Shown here piece by piece: positions 16,700-24,271 of a stretch of DNA of 30,585 nucleotides. The notes beneath the pieces are model-generated. The model saw nothing but the letters and a program-made list of their open reading frames with translations. It was not told where the DNA came from and made no database searches. The stretch is from JBBRNH01 sp038230415. Its GTDB lineage: Bacteria > Bacteroidota > Bacteroidia > Cytophagales > Spirosomataceae. The stretch lies in the NCBI GenBank assembly GCA_038230415.1, contig JBBRNH010000075.1, forward strand, positions 1-30,585, written 5' to 3'. Both the position numbers and the translations under genes were made by a program. Every line of letters starts with the position of its first letter. Position 1 is the stretch's first letter.

Positions 16700-16867
16700 T
16701 TTCGGTTTACAGTTTTCGGTTTACGGGGCTTCGCTACCCAAAAATTGTTCCCTGGGCCTGTGTTTTCACGGGCCGCACTGATGTGCTCCTTTTACAGCGG
16801 CCTGTGAAGACACAGGCCGAAGAAACACGAAGCCCCCGAATACCGTAAACCAAAATCGTAAACTGAC
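16699..16867. repeat. Nested inverted-repeat element between GH3 and kdsA
   Basis: The outer arms are 16699-16733 and 16829-16867, both built from TTTCGGTTTACGG/GGGGCTTCG-type words in opposite orientation. The inner arms are 16756-16777 and 16798-16819, 22 bp each. Their only two differences become G-U pairs in RNA, so the inner stem is complete, with a 20-nt loop. The element fills nearly the whole gap and ends 2 bases before the kdsA ATG. No coding potential is seen. Confidence 0.8.
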
Positions 16868-16869
16868 TA

Positions 16870-17679
16870 ATGCAACTCCCCAAACTCCAGCATACCGACT
16901 CGCCGAATTTCTTTCTGATGGCCGGCCCCTGCGCCATCGAAAGCCGCGACATGGCCCTGACCATCGCCGAACGCATCGTTACCATTACCAACAAACTACG
17001 GATTCCGTATATTTTTAAAGGCTCCTACCGCAAGGCCAACCGCACCAAAGCCAACTCATTCACCGGCATCGGTGACGAATTAGCCCTCTCGATTTTGCGC
17101 GAAGTAAGCGACACATTCAACATCCCGACTGTGACCGATATTCACGAATCGCACGAAGCGGCTATGGCCGCGCCGTTTGTGGATGTGTTGCAGATTCCGG
17201 CGTTTTTGTGCCGCCAAACCGACCTCCTCGAAGCAGCCGCCCGCACGGGTCGCGCCGTAAACATCAAAAAAGGGCAGTTTCTATCGGGCGAGAGTATGGG
17301 TTTTGCCGCCGAAAAAGTACGCGCCATCAACCCCGGTGCCACCGTTATCCTGACCGACCGGGGCAATTCATTCGGCTACGGCGACTTAGTGGTGGATTTT
17401 CGGAACCTGCCTGCCATGCAGACCTTCGGCGTGCCGGTAGTGATGGACTGTACGCACTCGCTGCAACAACCCAACCAAGCATCGGGCATAACGGGCGGCA
17501 AACCGGCCCTGATTGCCACCATTGCCAAAGCCGCCATTGCCGTTGGTGCCGACGGACTCTTTATCGAAACGCACCCGAACCCGGCAGAAGCCAAGTCAGA
17601 CGGGGCCAATATGCTACCCTTAGATCAGTTAGAAGCCCTGCTGGAGCGGCTTGTGCGGGTACGCGAAGCGATTCGGTAG
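16870..17679 (+). CDS. kdsA: 3-deoxy-8-phosphooctulonate synthase
   Basis: This 269-aa KdsA condenses phosphoenolpyruvate with arabinose-5-phosphate to Kdo-8-phosphate in the cytosol, an early step of the Kdo/lipopolysaccharide core pathway. Motifs include FFLMAGPCAIES, the substrate-binding FKGSYRKANRTK, VTDIHESHEA, VLQIPAFLCRQTDLL, INIKKGQF-like VNIKKGQFLS, and LTDRGNSFGYGDLVVDFRN. MDCTHSLQQPN and GLFIETHPNPAEAKSDGANM complete the active site. NSFGYG has Asn at the position separating metal-free from metal-dependent subtypes, but I do not assign the subtype firmly. Length and start suit the family. No other Kdo genes are in the window. Confidence 0.96.
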   Translation: MQLPKLQHTDSPNFFLMAGPCAIESRDMALTIAERIVTITNKLRIPYIFKGSYRKANRTKANSFTGIGDELALSILREVSDTFNIPTVTDIHESHEAAMAAPFVDVLQIPAFLCRQTDLLEAAARTGRAVNIKKGQFLSGESMGFAAEKVRAINPGATVILTDRGNSFGYGDLVVDFRNLPAMQTFGVPVVMDCTHSLQQPNQASGITGGKPALIATIAKAAIAVGADGLFIETHPNPAEAKSDGANMLPLDQLEALLERLVRVREAIR

Positions 17680-17680
17680 T

Positions 17681-17761
17681 GCCAACAATCCTGTTGGAGG
17701 GCCGTAGGCCGATATACCCGTGAAAACCAGCCTAACGGCTCACCGGCAGGATTGCCGGTGC
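17681..17761. repeat. REP-like pair of inverted palindromic units
   Basis: Unit A (17681-17712) and unit B (17728-17761) are inverted copies of one element. Each holds two small hairpins: CCAACA-ATCC-TGTTGG and GGCC-GTA-GGCC in A, AGCC-TAAC-GGCT and ACCGGCA-GGAT-TGCCGGT in B. The loop GGAT/ATCC is conserved. The stem differs at two A-T to G-C positions that change on both sides. It lies between the convergent ends of kdsA and the esterase gene and may also help terminate both. Confidence 0.75.
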
Positions 17762-17765
17762 TACG

Positions 17766-19517
17766 TCACTGCCCCAGCACCAGCCGGGCCGCTGTGCCAC
17801 ACATCAAGCTGCCGCCCCCATCAAAACTGATTTTTAGCGCATTAGCTACATACCCGTCAGGAATCGTAATGCGATGCTTTAGTTCTACCGGGTTCGATGC
17901 GGTCGGTATCTGCCCGCATGACCACACGGTTGGGTCGTTCCAGGAGCCGGGCCGGAGCGTTTGTTGCACCACGCCCATGCAGGACGGTGGCGTGCCGAGC
18001 GTAAACATATTTGACGGGCCGCCGGCCACCACCGGATTTGTGCCAACAACCCGCAGCCGAAACGTGCCGGTTTGCAGACCGTCTGGCAGTTTGGCCCGCA
18101 GCACCGAACCCGTTGCCGTGCCGGTGAGAATTTGCAGAAACCGGCCCTGCGCGTCGAGCAGTTGCAGTTGCCAGGCGTTTCCGCCCCCAAAATTCCCGAA
18201 GGCAATGAAGTTGACCAACAGGCTGTCTGCCGGGCGGATGATGGCGGCCAATGCCCCCGTCGCCACAAACTGTTCGGGCAAAATAGGCGTGGCATTATGG
18301 AAAAAGGCATTGTCTAAACTGGCGTTCCAGTTGCGGGCAAAGCGAGACAAACCCATATCGGTCGGGATGGTATTGGGGTTCAGGTAATACTGCGGATGCG
18401 TTACGGGTCGTTGGCTGTTTTTGAAATGCACATCAACCCCGCCCGCGTTTCGGTTCACAAGCGTATCGTTGAGTGGCCCCTGAAACACACCCGCCACCGA
18501 ATTGATGACTTCCTGCTGCTTGCTGATTACCTCGGGGCGGTTGGTGCTGCCATCAAACGAGGCCCGCGCCACCACCCAGGGGAGGGTTCGCCCGCCAAAA
18601 TCCTGCCGTGTTTTCTGGATAAGATTGGTGAGTCGGTTGGCATAGTCGGGGATACTGCCGTTGTTGGCATCGCCGTATTCGGCCTCGCCCTGATGCCACA
18701 GCACGGCCCGCATCCCGCCGATGTTGCCGTAGTACTGCAACACGTTTTTCAGGTTGGTGTAGGGTTGCAGGTTAGGCCAGTTTGCCACGCAGTAATAGCG
18801 GTTGCAGGCCGGAATTCCATTGGCGGTGTTAATCCAGTTTTCGACCGTTGAAGCATCCCAACCGGCCACGTAAAACACCACCGGCACGTTAAACCGATTC
18901 ACCACATAATCGCCTAACTCACCCCAGCCCCAGGAACTTTCGGCCATCGGAAAAATGCGTTTACCCGCCGTAAGCGGTTTCAGGGTTAGGTAGGGCAAGG
19001 GGTCTCCTGATGAGACGAGAGCCTGTGCGCCGGGCGGATACGAGTGGTTAATGGTGTCAATCGCACTCACGCGGTCGGTGGCGGTGCCGAGGTCGTTGTC
19101 GCCAATACCTAAGCCCCGTGCGTTGCTCTGCCCCGCCGTAACGAAAACCTCACCGATGCCCACCGGCTGCACGGTTGTCTGGCTGACGACGTTGCTGCCC
19201 TGCATTGTTCTGACGGTCAGCACATACCAGCCACCGGCCCCGGCAATGCTCCCGGCAAAAAAGTTACTGTTGGGATTGTTCTGCACCGTTTGCCAGCCTG
19301 TTGCGGTGCCAACGCCCGCCGAAACGGGGGTCAACTGGGCTTCTACGCGGTCGGTAAGGCCGGCAAACTGACCGGAGACATACAGCCGACCGTTGCCATC
19401 GGCCCCGCGCTGCACCACGAGCCGCGCCACCGGAAACGAAACCTGAACAGATTGGGCGACGGCAATCTGCGTGGCAAACAGAAAAAAGAAAGCAAGCAGA
19501 AACCGGGCATTCATCAT
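17766..19517 (-). CDS. Secreted SGNH/sialate O-acetylesterase-like protein
   Basis: This 583-aa protein's start at 19517 yields a signal peptide (MMNARFLLAFFFLFATQIAV, cleavage after AQ); an upstream in-frame ATG would precede it with 26 unrelated residues. The N-terminal third is beta-rich. The esterase domain opens with GEVFVTAGQSNARGLG, whose Ser (near residue 130) is the nucleophile. The block WHQGEAEYGD is typical of sialate O-acetylesterase relatives that deacetylate sugars. The C-terminal 60 residues form a small Cys-containing module (WNDPTVWSCGQIP, DGGGSLMCGTAARLVLGQ) that I associate with surface or attachment regions in Bacteroidetes. It lacks the C-x4-C tail of the 5-13 kb proteins. 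The substrate is unknown. Confidence 0.85.
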   Translation of the reverse strand: MMNARFLLAFFFLFATQIAVAQSVQVSFPVARLVVQRGADGNGRLYVSGQFAGLTDRVEAQLTPVSAGVGTATGWQTVQNNPNSNFFAGSIAGAGGWYVLTVRTMQGSNVVSQTTVQPVGIGEVFVTAGQSNARGLGIGDNDLGTATDRVSAIDTINHSYPPGAQALVSSGDPLPYLTLKPLTAGKRIFPMAESSWGWGELGDYVVNRFNVPVVFYVAGWDASTVENWINTANGIPACNRYYCVANWPNLQPYTNLKNVLQYYGNIGGMRAVLWHQGEAEYGDANNGSIPDYANRLTNLIQKTRQDFGGRTLPWVVARASFDGSTNRPEVISKQQEVINSVAGVFQGPLNDTLVNRNAGGVDVHFKNSQRPVTHPQYYLNPNTIPTDMGLSRFARNWNASLDNAFFHNATPILPEQFVATGALAAIIRPADSLLVNFIAFGNFGGGNAWQLQLLDAQGRFLQILTGTATGSVLRAKLPDGLQTGTFRLRVVGTNPVVAGGPSNMFTLGTPPSCMGVVQQTLRPGSWNDPTVWSCGQIPTASNPVELKHRITIPDGYVANALKISFDGGGSLMCGTAARLVLGQ

Positions 19518-19562
19518 AATGGCAATACAACCCACGCAGTAAATCTGCCTGTTTGGGGATGG

Positions 19563-19570
19563 CAAAGGTA
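19563..19570 (-). promoter_or_regulatory. Possible -7 promoter element for the esterase gene
   Basis: On the minus strand this reads TACCTTTG, an exact TAnnTTTG match, about 45 bases before the start codon at 19517. Upstream TTG/TTTG candidates are at non-ideal spacing (22 or 16 bp), so it is only a likely promoter. Confidence 0.4.
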
Positions 19571-19610
19571 CTGGTTCGGCGCGAAGCAAAACCAATACGG
19601 CACCCTTCGC

Positions 19611-20171
19611 TTATTTTGGGTCAAACACCGGAACCAACTGAGAGAATGGCCCAACGGTCAGCAATTTTTGGTCTTGAAACGAAAAGGGATTAAATGAAAT
19701 AGCCGGGCCATCGAGGGTTTTGACAACCGTTTCATAAGATGCAGTTAAGTCGTGACCGACGAAATAACCGATACTGAAAAACAACATTCGGCTCACGATT
19801 TGGTCCGTTATGTCAAAATCAGTGTATGGTGTCTGGCAAGCAAGCGGTAGTTGTAATGAGAGCGTTTCTCCAATCTGTTCGTATGGTAAAACCTTCGTCA
19901 CACAAGGTTTTACGGTGTACTCAACACGCATATTTTCAGGAACGTCGGCTATTGCCTTTGACATAAAAACCTGGTTATATTGGGTAATGATATTCACTAA
20001 ATTCTTATCGGTTTGAAGGACTAAATCTGGGGAAATATCTTTGTACAACTTGTTGAAAACATACAGAGATTGTGATCCACGATTACGAATCTCGTAACTC
20101 ATTATCAGTAATGAATCTGTGCTTTGCAGTACCGTTACGGTTAATTCAGCATCGTTGTTTTGGGTTGTCAT
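19611..20171 (-). CDS. Unknown protein, candidate immunity partner of the PAAR-M91 effector
   Basis: This 186-aa protein matches no family I recognise. It starts MTTQNNDAELTVTVLQSTDS with no signal peptide or membrane segment, so it should be cytosolic. The first half is predicted beta-rich (SLLIMSYEIRNRGSQSLYVF), like an Ig-type sandwich. Two Cys occur (KPCVTK, PLACQTPY). It lies 108 bases downstream of the PAAR-metallopeptidase gene on the same strand, the usual place for a cognate immunity gene. Its base composition is visibly more A/T-rich than the flanking kdsA and fabF regions, as is the effector's. The immunity role is inferred from position alone. Confidence 0.6.
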   Translation of the reverse strand: MTTQNNDAELTVTVLQSTDSLLIMSYEIRNRGSQSLYVFNKLYKDISPDLVLQTDKNLVNIITQYNQVFMSKAIADVPENMRVEYTVKPCVTKVLPYEQIGETLSLQLPLACQTPYTDFDITDQIVSRMLFFSIGYFVGHDLTASYETVVKTLDGPAISFNPFSFQDQKLLTVGPFSQLVPVFDPK

Positions 20172-20279
20172 AGCTTAATTATTGTAAGGAATTAGTATTT
20201 ATATAGAACGTTTAATTAAAAAAACGATACCTAACTGAATACAAAAACATGACCCACAGAAGTGGTGGGATTGGCTATT

Positions 20280-21356
20280 TCAGCCATCATACCAGCCCCG
20301 TTGCGGTTGTGGATTAGGCCACTCTTTCCGAATCTGGTTTTCAGTAACGCCACTGTCGCCTGGTTGAGTGGTGCGGGGAGAGCCGTCAGGCATTGGAACG
20401 CCAACAGTTTGCAATTCGTCATTATCTTGCATATCTGGTTTACCAGGCTCTGCTAAATTTGGCCTGCTATCGTTTGCGCTTTTACCCGGATATGCAGTAC
20501 CATGCGTTGCGTGATCAGCATGAATCAGTTCATGCGCCAACCCAATACCAGCAGGCCGATTGTGCCACGGTTGAGAACCATCTGCAATGATCGTTCTATC
20601 AGGATCATATCCTATGTCAGCAATAGATGGCGTACCGGGCGTACCGTCAGGCTTTCTATCTGATGTGGGATAGGAATCGGTTTGGTTCCGTCCTTTTTTA
20701 TGTTTTATCGTTACTTTTTTACCCGATCTATTTATAGAATCGAGCAATTTGTGACCCGATGGTGTGCTGTTTATGTAAACTAAATCGTATATAACTCTGG
20801 CCTGAAAAGTAGGGTCTTTGGGGTCTGGCAGGATTTCTATGTTGCCATACTTTATGATGAGTGGTTTGCCCGCCAATTCATCCCACCATGAATGAGGCAT
20901 TACTACAATGGGGAAATTCCCTCTCGCTGATTCTTCATTTTTTACCCGCATACTGCTGGATTGAATTGATGGCGTGTGAGCCGTATCAAGATGTAGCAAT
21001 GCGTCTAATGGAGACAATATGGTAACCGGAAAATCGCCTGGGGCTACTACTCCCACATCACCAATCAGCACCGTTGGGCAGCCAATGGTAATCATACCGC
21101 CGTGTGCGGTGTTGTCACCCATCCGGGCCGCCGGCCTTCCACCAATAAGTACCGTAAAAGACCCCCGGATGATAACATCAGGCGGCCCAACGCAGGTGCA
21201 GATATCGCCCAAAGCAGCCGCGGGCATACCGCCAATCAGCACCGTAACGGCACCAGGTGGCAAAATTGGCCCACCCACGTGCGGCACGGGTATTACGGCA
21301 GGCGTTACCATCGGGCAAACATGGAGGTCGCCAACGCGGGCGGCAGGTTGTCCCAT
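20280..21356 (-). CDS. PAAR-domain effector with C-terminal M91-type metallopeptidase toxin domain
   Basis: This is a 358-aa protein. The start at 21356 gives the usual PAAR opening MGQPAARVGDLHVCPM. Residues 1 to about 104 hold the PAAR repeats (TVLIGGMPAAALGD, TVLIGGRPAARMGD, PTVLIGD), which form the conical tip of a contractile-injection spike. The C-terminal domain carries the zinc motif AHELIHADHATHG (HELIH about residues 275-279). A downstream acid and TEN block follows (NDELQTVG, TENQIRKEW, then R-x-W-Y), an arrangement I know from peptidase family M91 (NleD-like) toxins. PAAR plus a toxin domain marks an effector loaded on a type VI or related contractile system. No sheath, VgrG or Hcp gene is in the window, so delivery must use loci elsewhere. 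Confidence 0.85.
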   Translation of the reverse strand: MGQPAARVGDLHVCPMVTPAVIPVPHVGGPILPPGAVTVLIGGMPAAALGDICTCVGPPDVIIRGSFTVLIGGRPAARMGDNTAHGGMITIGCPTVLIGDVGVVAPGDFPVTILSPLDALLHLDTAHTPSIQSSSMRVKNEESARGNFPIVVMPHSWWDELAGKPLIIKYGNIEILPDPKDPTFQARVIYDLVYINSTPSGHKLLDSINRSGKKVTIKHKKGRNQTDSYPTSDRKPDGTPGTPSIADIGYDPDRTIIADGSQPWHNRPAGIGLAHELIHADHATHGTAYPGKSANDSRPNLAEPGKPDMQDNDELQTVGVPMPDGSPRTTQPGDSGVTENQIRKEWPNPQPQRGWYDG

Positions 21357-21675
21357 TATGATCAGAGTTAAACGACAATCCTTGATTCTGACCGCCAAAG
21401 TAGGCAAGCCGCCGGGTAACACGGGCAAGGTTCTTAGCCAACGGTTAGCATCAGCGGCAATCTTTACTAAACGTGAAAAAAGCCGATCACCAGCGAGATG
21501 GCGGGCGGATAGTACGAATAACTACGCCCGGATAAGTAGCCCAAACACCTGACAACGTACTGACAGTCAATACATTTTTACTGTACATGACGGTATTGGC
21601 TCTGAAAAGATTGTTTGCCAATGCCGGGGGAAAATGCTTTATTTGCGCCGTTTTTAACCCCAATTGGCTAAAGAA
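21357..21675. other. Divergent intergenic region between effector and acpP
   Basis: About 320 bases separate the effector start (minus) from the acpP start (plus). The frames that cross it are in the wrong register for known proteins. It contains the predicted acpP promoter at 21614-21645. No clear promoter for the effector was found on the minus strand, although TACTTTG near 21395 is one base short of the consensus. The half next to the effector is A/T-richer. Confidence 0.55.
21614..21645 (+). promoter_or_regulatory. Predicted promoter for acpP
   Basis: TTTG (21614-21617), 20 bp, then TTTATTTG (21638-21645), one mismatch from TAnnTTTG. The inferred start point is near 21651, giving a leader of about 25 nt before the acpP ATG at 21676. 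Confidence 0.5.
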
Positions 21676-21915
21676 ATGTCAGACATTGCACAAAAAGTAA
21701 AGGCGATCATCGTGGAGAAATTAGGCGTTGAGGAGTCAGAAGTTACGCCCGAAGCAAGCTTCACCAACGACCTCGGAGCCGATTCGCTCGATACGGTCGA
21801 ACTCATCATGGAGTTTGAAAAAGAGTTCAACCTCTCCATCCCTGACGATCAGGCCGAAACCATTGGCACCGTTGGTCAGGCCATCACCTACATCGAAGCC
21901 AACACCAGCAAGTAA
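21676..21915 (+). CDS. acpP: Acyl carrier protein
   Basis: This 79-aa acidic four-helix protein carries growing fatty acyl chains on a 4'-phosphopantetheine arm. The arm is attached to the Ser in the GADSLDTVEL motif. The opening MSDIAQKVKAIIVEKLGVEE and the ending IGTVGQAITYIEAN are standard. The ATG at 21676 is used; an in-frame TTG 12 bases upstream would add MAKE and is not needed. It is followed by fabF and rnc, the usual Bacteroidetes order. A terminator-like hairpin lies between acpP and fabF, which could allow acpP to be made in excess of the enzyme genes. Confidence 0.97.
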   Translation: MSDIAQKVKAIIVEKLGVEESEVTPEASFTNDLGADSLDTVELIMEFEKEFNLSIPDDQAETIGTVGQAITYIEANTSK

Positions 21916-21923
21916 CATCGTTC

Positions 21924-21995
21924 GTTTTCAGTTTACGGTTTTCAGCTTATTGGCACTTCAACAGTTGCCGATGCTGTAAACTGTAGACCGAAAAC
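21924..21995. repeat. Inverted repeat of the GTTTTC-GGTTTAC type between acpP and fabF
   Basis: GTTTTCAGTTTACGGTTT (21924-21941) is matched in reverse complement by 21978-21995, with 3 differences in 18 bp. The same words make up the outer arms of the element at 16699-16867, so both belong to one intergenic repeat family. Confidence 0.65.
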
Positions 21996-22005
21996 CTGTT
22001 TTCAC

Positions 22006-22027
22006 CGGGCTTTTTAAGCCCGTTTTT
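22006..22027 (+). terminator. Terminator or attenuator between acpP and fabF
   Basis: CGGGCTT (22006-22012) pairs with AAGCCCG (22016-22022) around TTT, followed by TTTTT. The stem is short, so partial read-through into fabF (start 22052) is likely. Confidence 0.75.
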
Positions 22028-22051
22028 CTTCAACACCGAGTCCGTTAGTTT

Positions 22052-23350
22052 ATGGTACTTAAACGAGTTGTTGTAACAGGTATCGGCGCACTCACGCCCA
22101 TCGGCAACGATGTACCCACGTTCTGGGCAGGATTGGCGACTGGCACAAGCGGTGCCGGGCCAATCACAAAATTTGATGCGGCCAAGTTTCGCACCAAATT
22201 CGCCTGTGAACTGAAAAACCTGATCATCACCGACTATATTCCGCGTCAGGATGCCCGTAAAATGGATCCCTTTACGCATTACGCCATCATTGCCGCCGAC
22301 GAAGCCATTCGGGATGCCGGGCTGGGTTTTGAACCCCAACAGGCTGGTAATGAGTTAGTAGGCAAGGCTAATCCGCATAACATCAACCTCAACAAAGTCG
22401 GTGTCATCTGGGGGTCGGGCATTGGCGGGTTGAAATCATTTGAAGACGAAGTGATTGAGTTTGCCAACGGCGACGGCACCCCCCGACTGAATCCATTCTT
22501 TATCATCCGCATGATTGCCGACAGCGCACCGGGTCAGATTTCGATGCGCTACGGGCTGCGCGGGCCAAACTACGTTACGGTGTCGGCCTGCGCGTCGAGC
22601 CTGAACGCCATGATTGATGCCTTCAACTACATCCGAACCGGGCGCATGACGCTCTGCGTAACGGGCGGTTCGGAAGCGGCCATCACCAAAGCCGGGGTTG
22701 GCGGGTTCAATGCCAACCGCGCCCTGTCAGAAAACAATGAATCACCCGAAACAGCCTCCCGACCTTATGACAAAAACCGCGACGGTTTTGTGCTGGGCGA
22801 AGGCGCGGGCGCGTTGATCCTCGAAGAATACGAACACGCCAAAGCGCGGGGAGCCAAAATCTATGCCGAACTGATCGGTGGCGGAATGTCGTCCGATGCC
22901 TACCACATCACCGCCCCGCATCCCGACGGTGCCGGTGCCTTGCTCGGTATGCAGGACGCGCTCGAAGATGCCGGGATTGACCCCGGCGAGATTGACTATA
23001 TCAACACGCACGGCACCTCCACGCCCATCGGCGACCCGCAGGAACTGAAAGCCATTCACCGGCTCTTCGGCGACCATGCCTTTGATATCAACATCAGCTC
23101 AACCAAATCACAAATCGGCCACCTGCTCGGAGCCGCCGGTGCCGTTGAATCCATTGCCTGTCTGTTTGCCCTTGACCGGCAACTTGTGCCGCCCACTATC
23201 AATTTCACCACACCCGACCCCGACATTGATCCGCGTTTTAACCTCACCCCCAACGCAGCGCAGCCCCGCGCCCTGACCACGGTGATGAGCAACGGGTTTG
23301 GTTTTGGTGGTCATAACGCATCAGTTATCTTCCGTAAATTGTCTGAATAG
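22052..23350 (+). CDS. fabF: Beta-ketoacyl-ACP synthase II
   Basis: This 432-aa condensing enzyme extends fatty acyl-ACP with malonyl-ACP. It has the thiolase fold and a Cys-His-His active site: the nucleophile in TVSACASSLNAM, the first His in INTHGTSTPIGD and the second in SQIGHLLGAAGAVES. The N-terminal RVVVTGIGALTPIGND and C-terminal MSNGFGFGGHNASVIF glycine-rich end are family hallmarks. The start ATG at 22052 matches relatives. It lies downstream of acpP and overlaps rnc by one base (TAGTG), so fabF and rnc are translationally coupled. Confidence 0.97.
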   Translation: MVLKRVVVTGIGALTPIGNDVPTFWAGLATGTSGAGPITKFDAAKFRTKFACELKNLIITDYIPRQDARKMDPFTHYAIIAADEAIRDAGLGFEPQQAGNELVGKANPHNINLNKVGVIWGSGIGGLKSFEDEVIEFANGDGTPRLNPFFIIRMIADSAPGQISMRYGLRGPNYVTVSACASSLNAMIDAFNYIRTGRMTLCVTGGSEAAITKAGVGGFNANRALSENNESPETASRPYDKNRDGFVLGEGAGALILEEYEHAKARGAKIYAELIGGGMSSDAYHITAPHPDGAGALLGMQDALEDAGIDPGEIDYINTHGTSTPIGDPQELKAIHRLFGDHAFDINISSTKSQIGHLLGAAGAVESIACLFALDRQLVPPTINFTTPDPDIDPRFNLTPNAAQPRALTTVMSNGFGFGGHNASVIFRKLSE

Positions 23351-24111
23351 TGCAGGTCGCCCTACCCCGCATCGTTGTGAACCCGTTTCTGCGTTTTTTT
23401 CGGCTCGGCCAACCCTCCGACCGCCAAAAACTCCGCCGGGCTGTTCAGCACATCATCGGGGAGCGGCCTGCTAATCTGGGCCTGTATCAGTTGGCTTTGC
23501 GCCACTCGTCGGCCTCCCGCGAAACGGGTATTGCCGGGTTTCGGGAGTCGAACGAGCGGCTCGAATACCTCGGTGATGCGGTGCTGGGCATGGTTATCGC
23601 CGATTATCTCTTCAAACGCTATCCTTATAAAGACGAAGGGTTTCTGACCGATATCCGCTCGCGGTTTGTGAACCGCGAAATGCTCAACAGCGTCTCGCGC
23701 AAGATTGGTCTCGACCGGCTCATCGAATACGACGGGCAGCGCACCCGCAGCCTGCCCACCCGCACGTCTATGTATGGCGACGCGCTCGAAGCCTTAGTGG
23801 GAGCCATTTTCCTGGATAAAGGCTTCAAGGTGGCCCGGCGGTTTGTTCTCAAGCAACTCCTGGCTCATTACGACATCGAAGCCATTGTTCAGAACAACGC
23901 CAACTTCAAAAGCCGCCTGATCGAGTGGGCGCAACGGACGGGCCGCGACGTTCGGTTCGATATTATTCAGGAAACCGGCGCGGCCCAGTTCCGTGAGTTT
24001 GTGGCGCAGGTTTCGGTTGACGACGAACCCCTGACGACCGGCAGCGGATACAGCAAGAAAAAAGCCGAGCAGGCAGCCGCCGAAAAAGCCTTGGCTATTC
24101 TGGAGAAGTGA
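23350..24111 (+). CDS. rnc: Ribonuclease III
   Basis: This 253-aa double-strand-specific endoribonuclease acts in rRNA processing and decay of structured RNA. The RNase III signature ERLEYLGDAVLG lies at residues 69-80 with the metal-binding acids. The second acidic site is in YGDALEALVGAIFLDKGF. A C-terminal dsRNA-binding domain covers about residues 185-253 (NFKSRLIEWAQRTG, SGYSKKKAEQAAAEKAL). The start is GTG at 23350, sharing the last base of the fabF stop TAG. An N-terminal basic, hydrophobic stretch (VNPFLRFFRLG) precedes the catalytic domain, as often in Bacteroidetes. Confidence 0.97.
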   Translation: MQVALPRIVVNPFLRFFRLGQPSDRQKLRRAVQHIIGERPANLGLYQLALRHSSASRETGIAGFRESNERLEYLGDAVLGMVIADYLFKRYPYKDEGFLTDIRSRFVNREMLNSVSRKIGLDRLIEYDGQRTRSLPTRTSMYGDALEALVGAIFLDKGFKVARRFVLKQLLAHYDIEAIVQNNANFKSRLIEWAQRTGRDVRFDIIQETGAAQFREFVAQVSVDDEPLTTGSGYSKKKAEQAAAEKALAILEK

Positions 24112-24202
24112 CCGGCCCGGCAGATAGCTCGTCCGAACCATCGCAAACCCCACAGCGTTTGTGGAGTTGAATCATCTGATACCTGTTTTGGCAAAATATA
24201 GT

Positions 24203-24231
24203 TTCACGCAAAGCCGCAGAGACGCAAGGAG
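24203..24231 (+). repeat. Period-8 intergenic repeat (CGCAAAG type)
   Basis: TTC is followed by three imperfect 8-mers: ACGCAAAG, CCGCAGAG, ACGCAAGG. This resembles the dispersed ACGCAAAG/ACGCAGAG intergenic repeats found in many bacterial genomes. Its presence argues that the bases upstream of about 24260 are not coding. Confidence 0.5.
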
Positions 24232-24271
24232 TTTTTCAAGAAATGGATGGAGTCTCCGAGACTTTACACTG

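Noticed and set aside
21019..21552. 177-codon plus-strand frame opposite the PAAR domain
   Set aside because: It is antisense to the PAAR repeats; its repetitive look is inherited from them.
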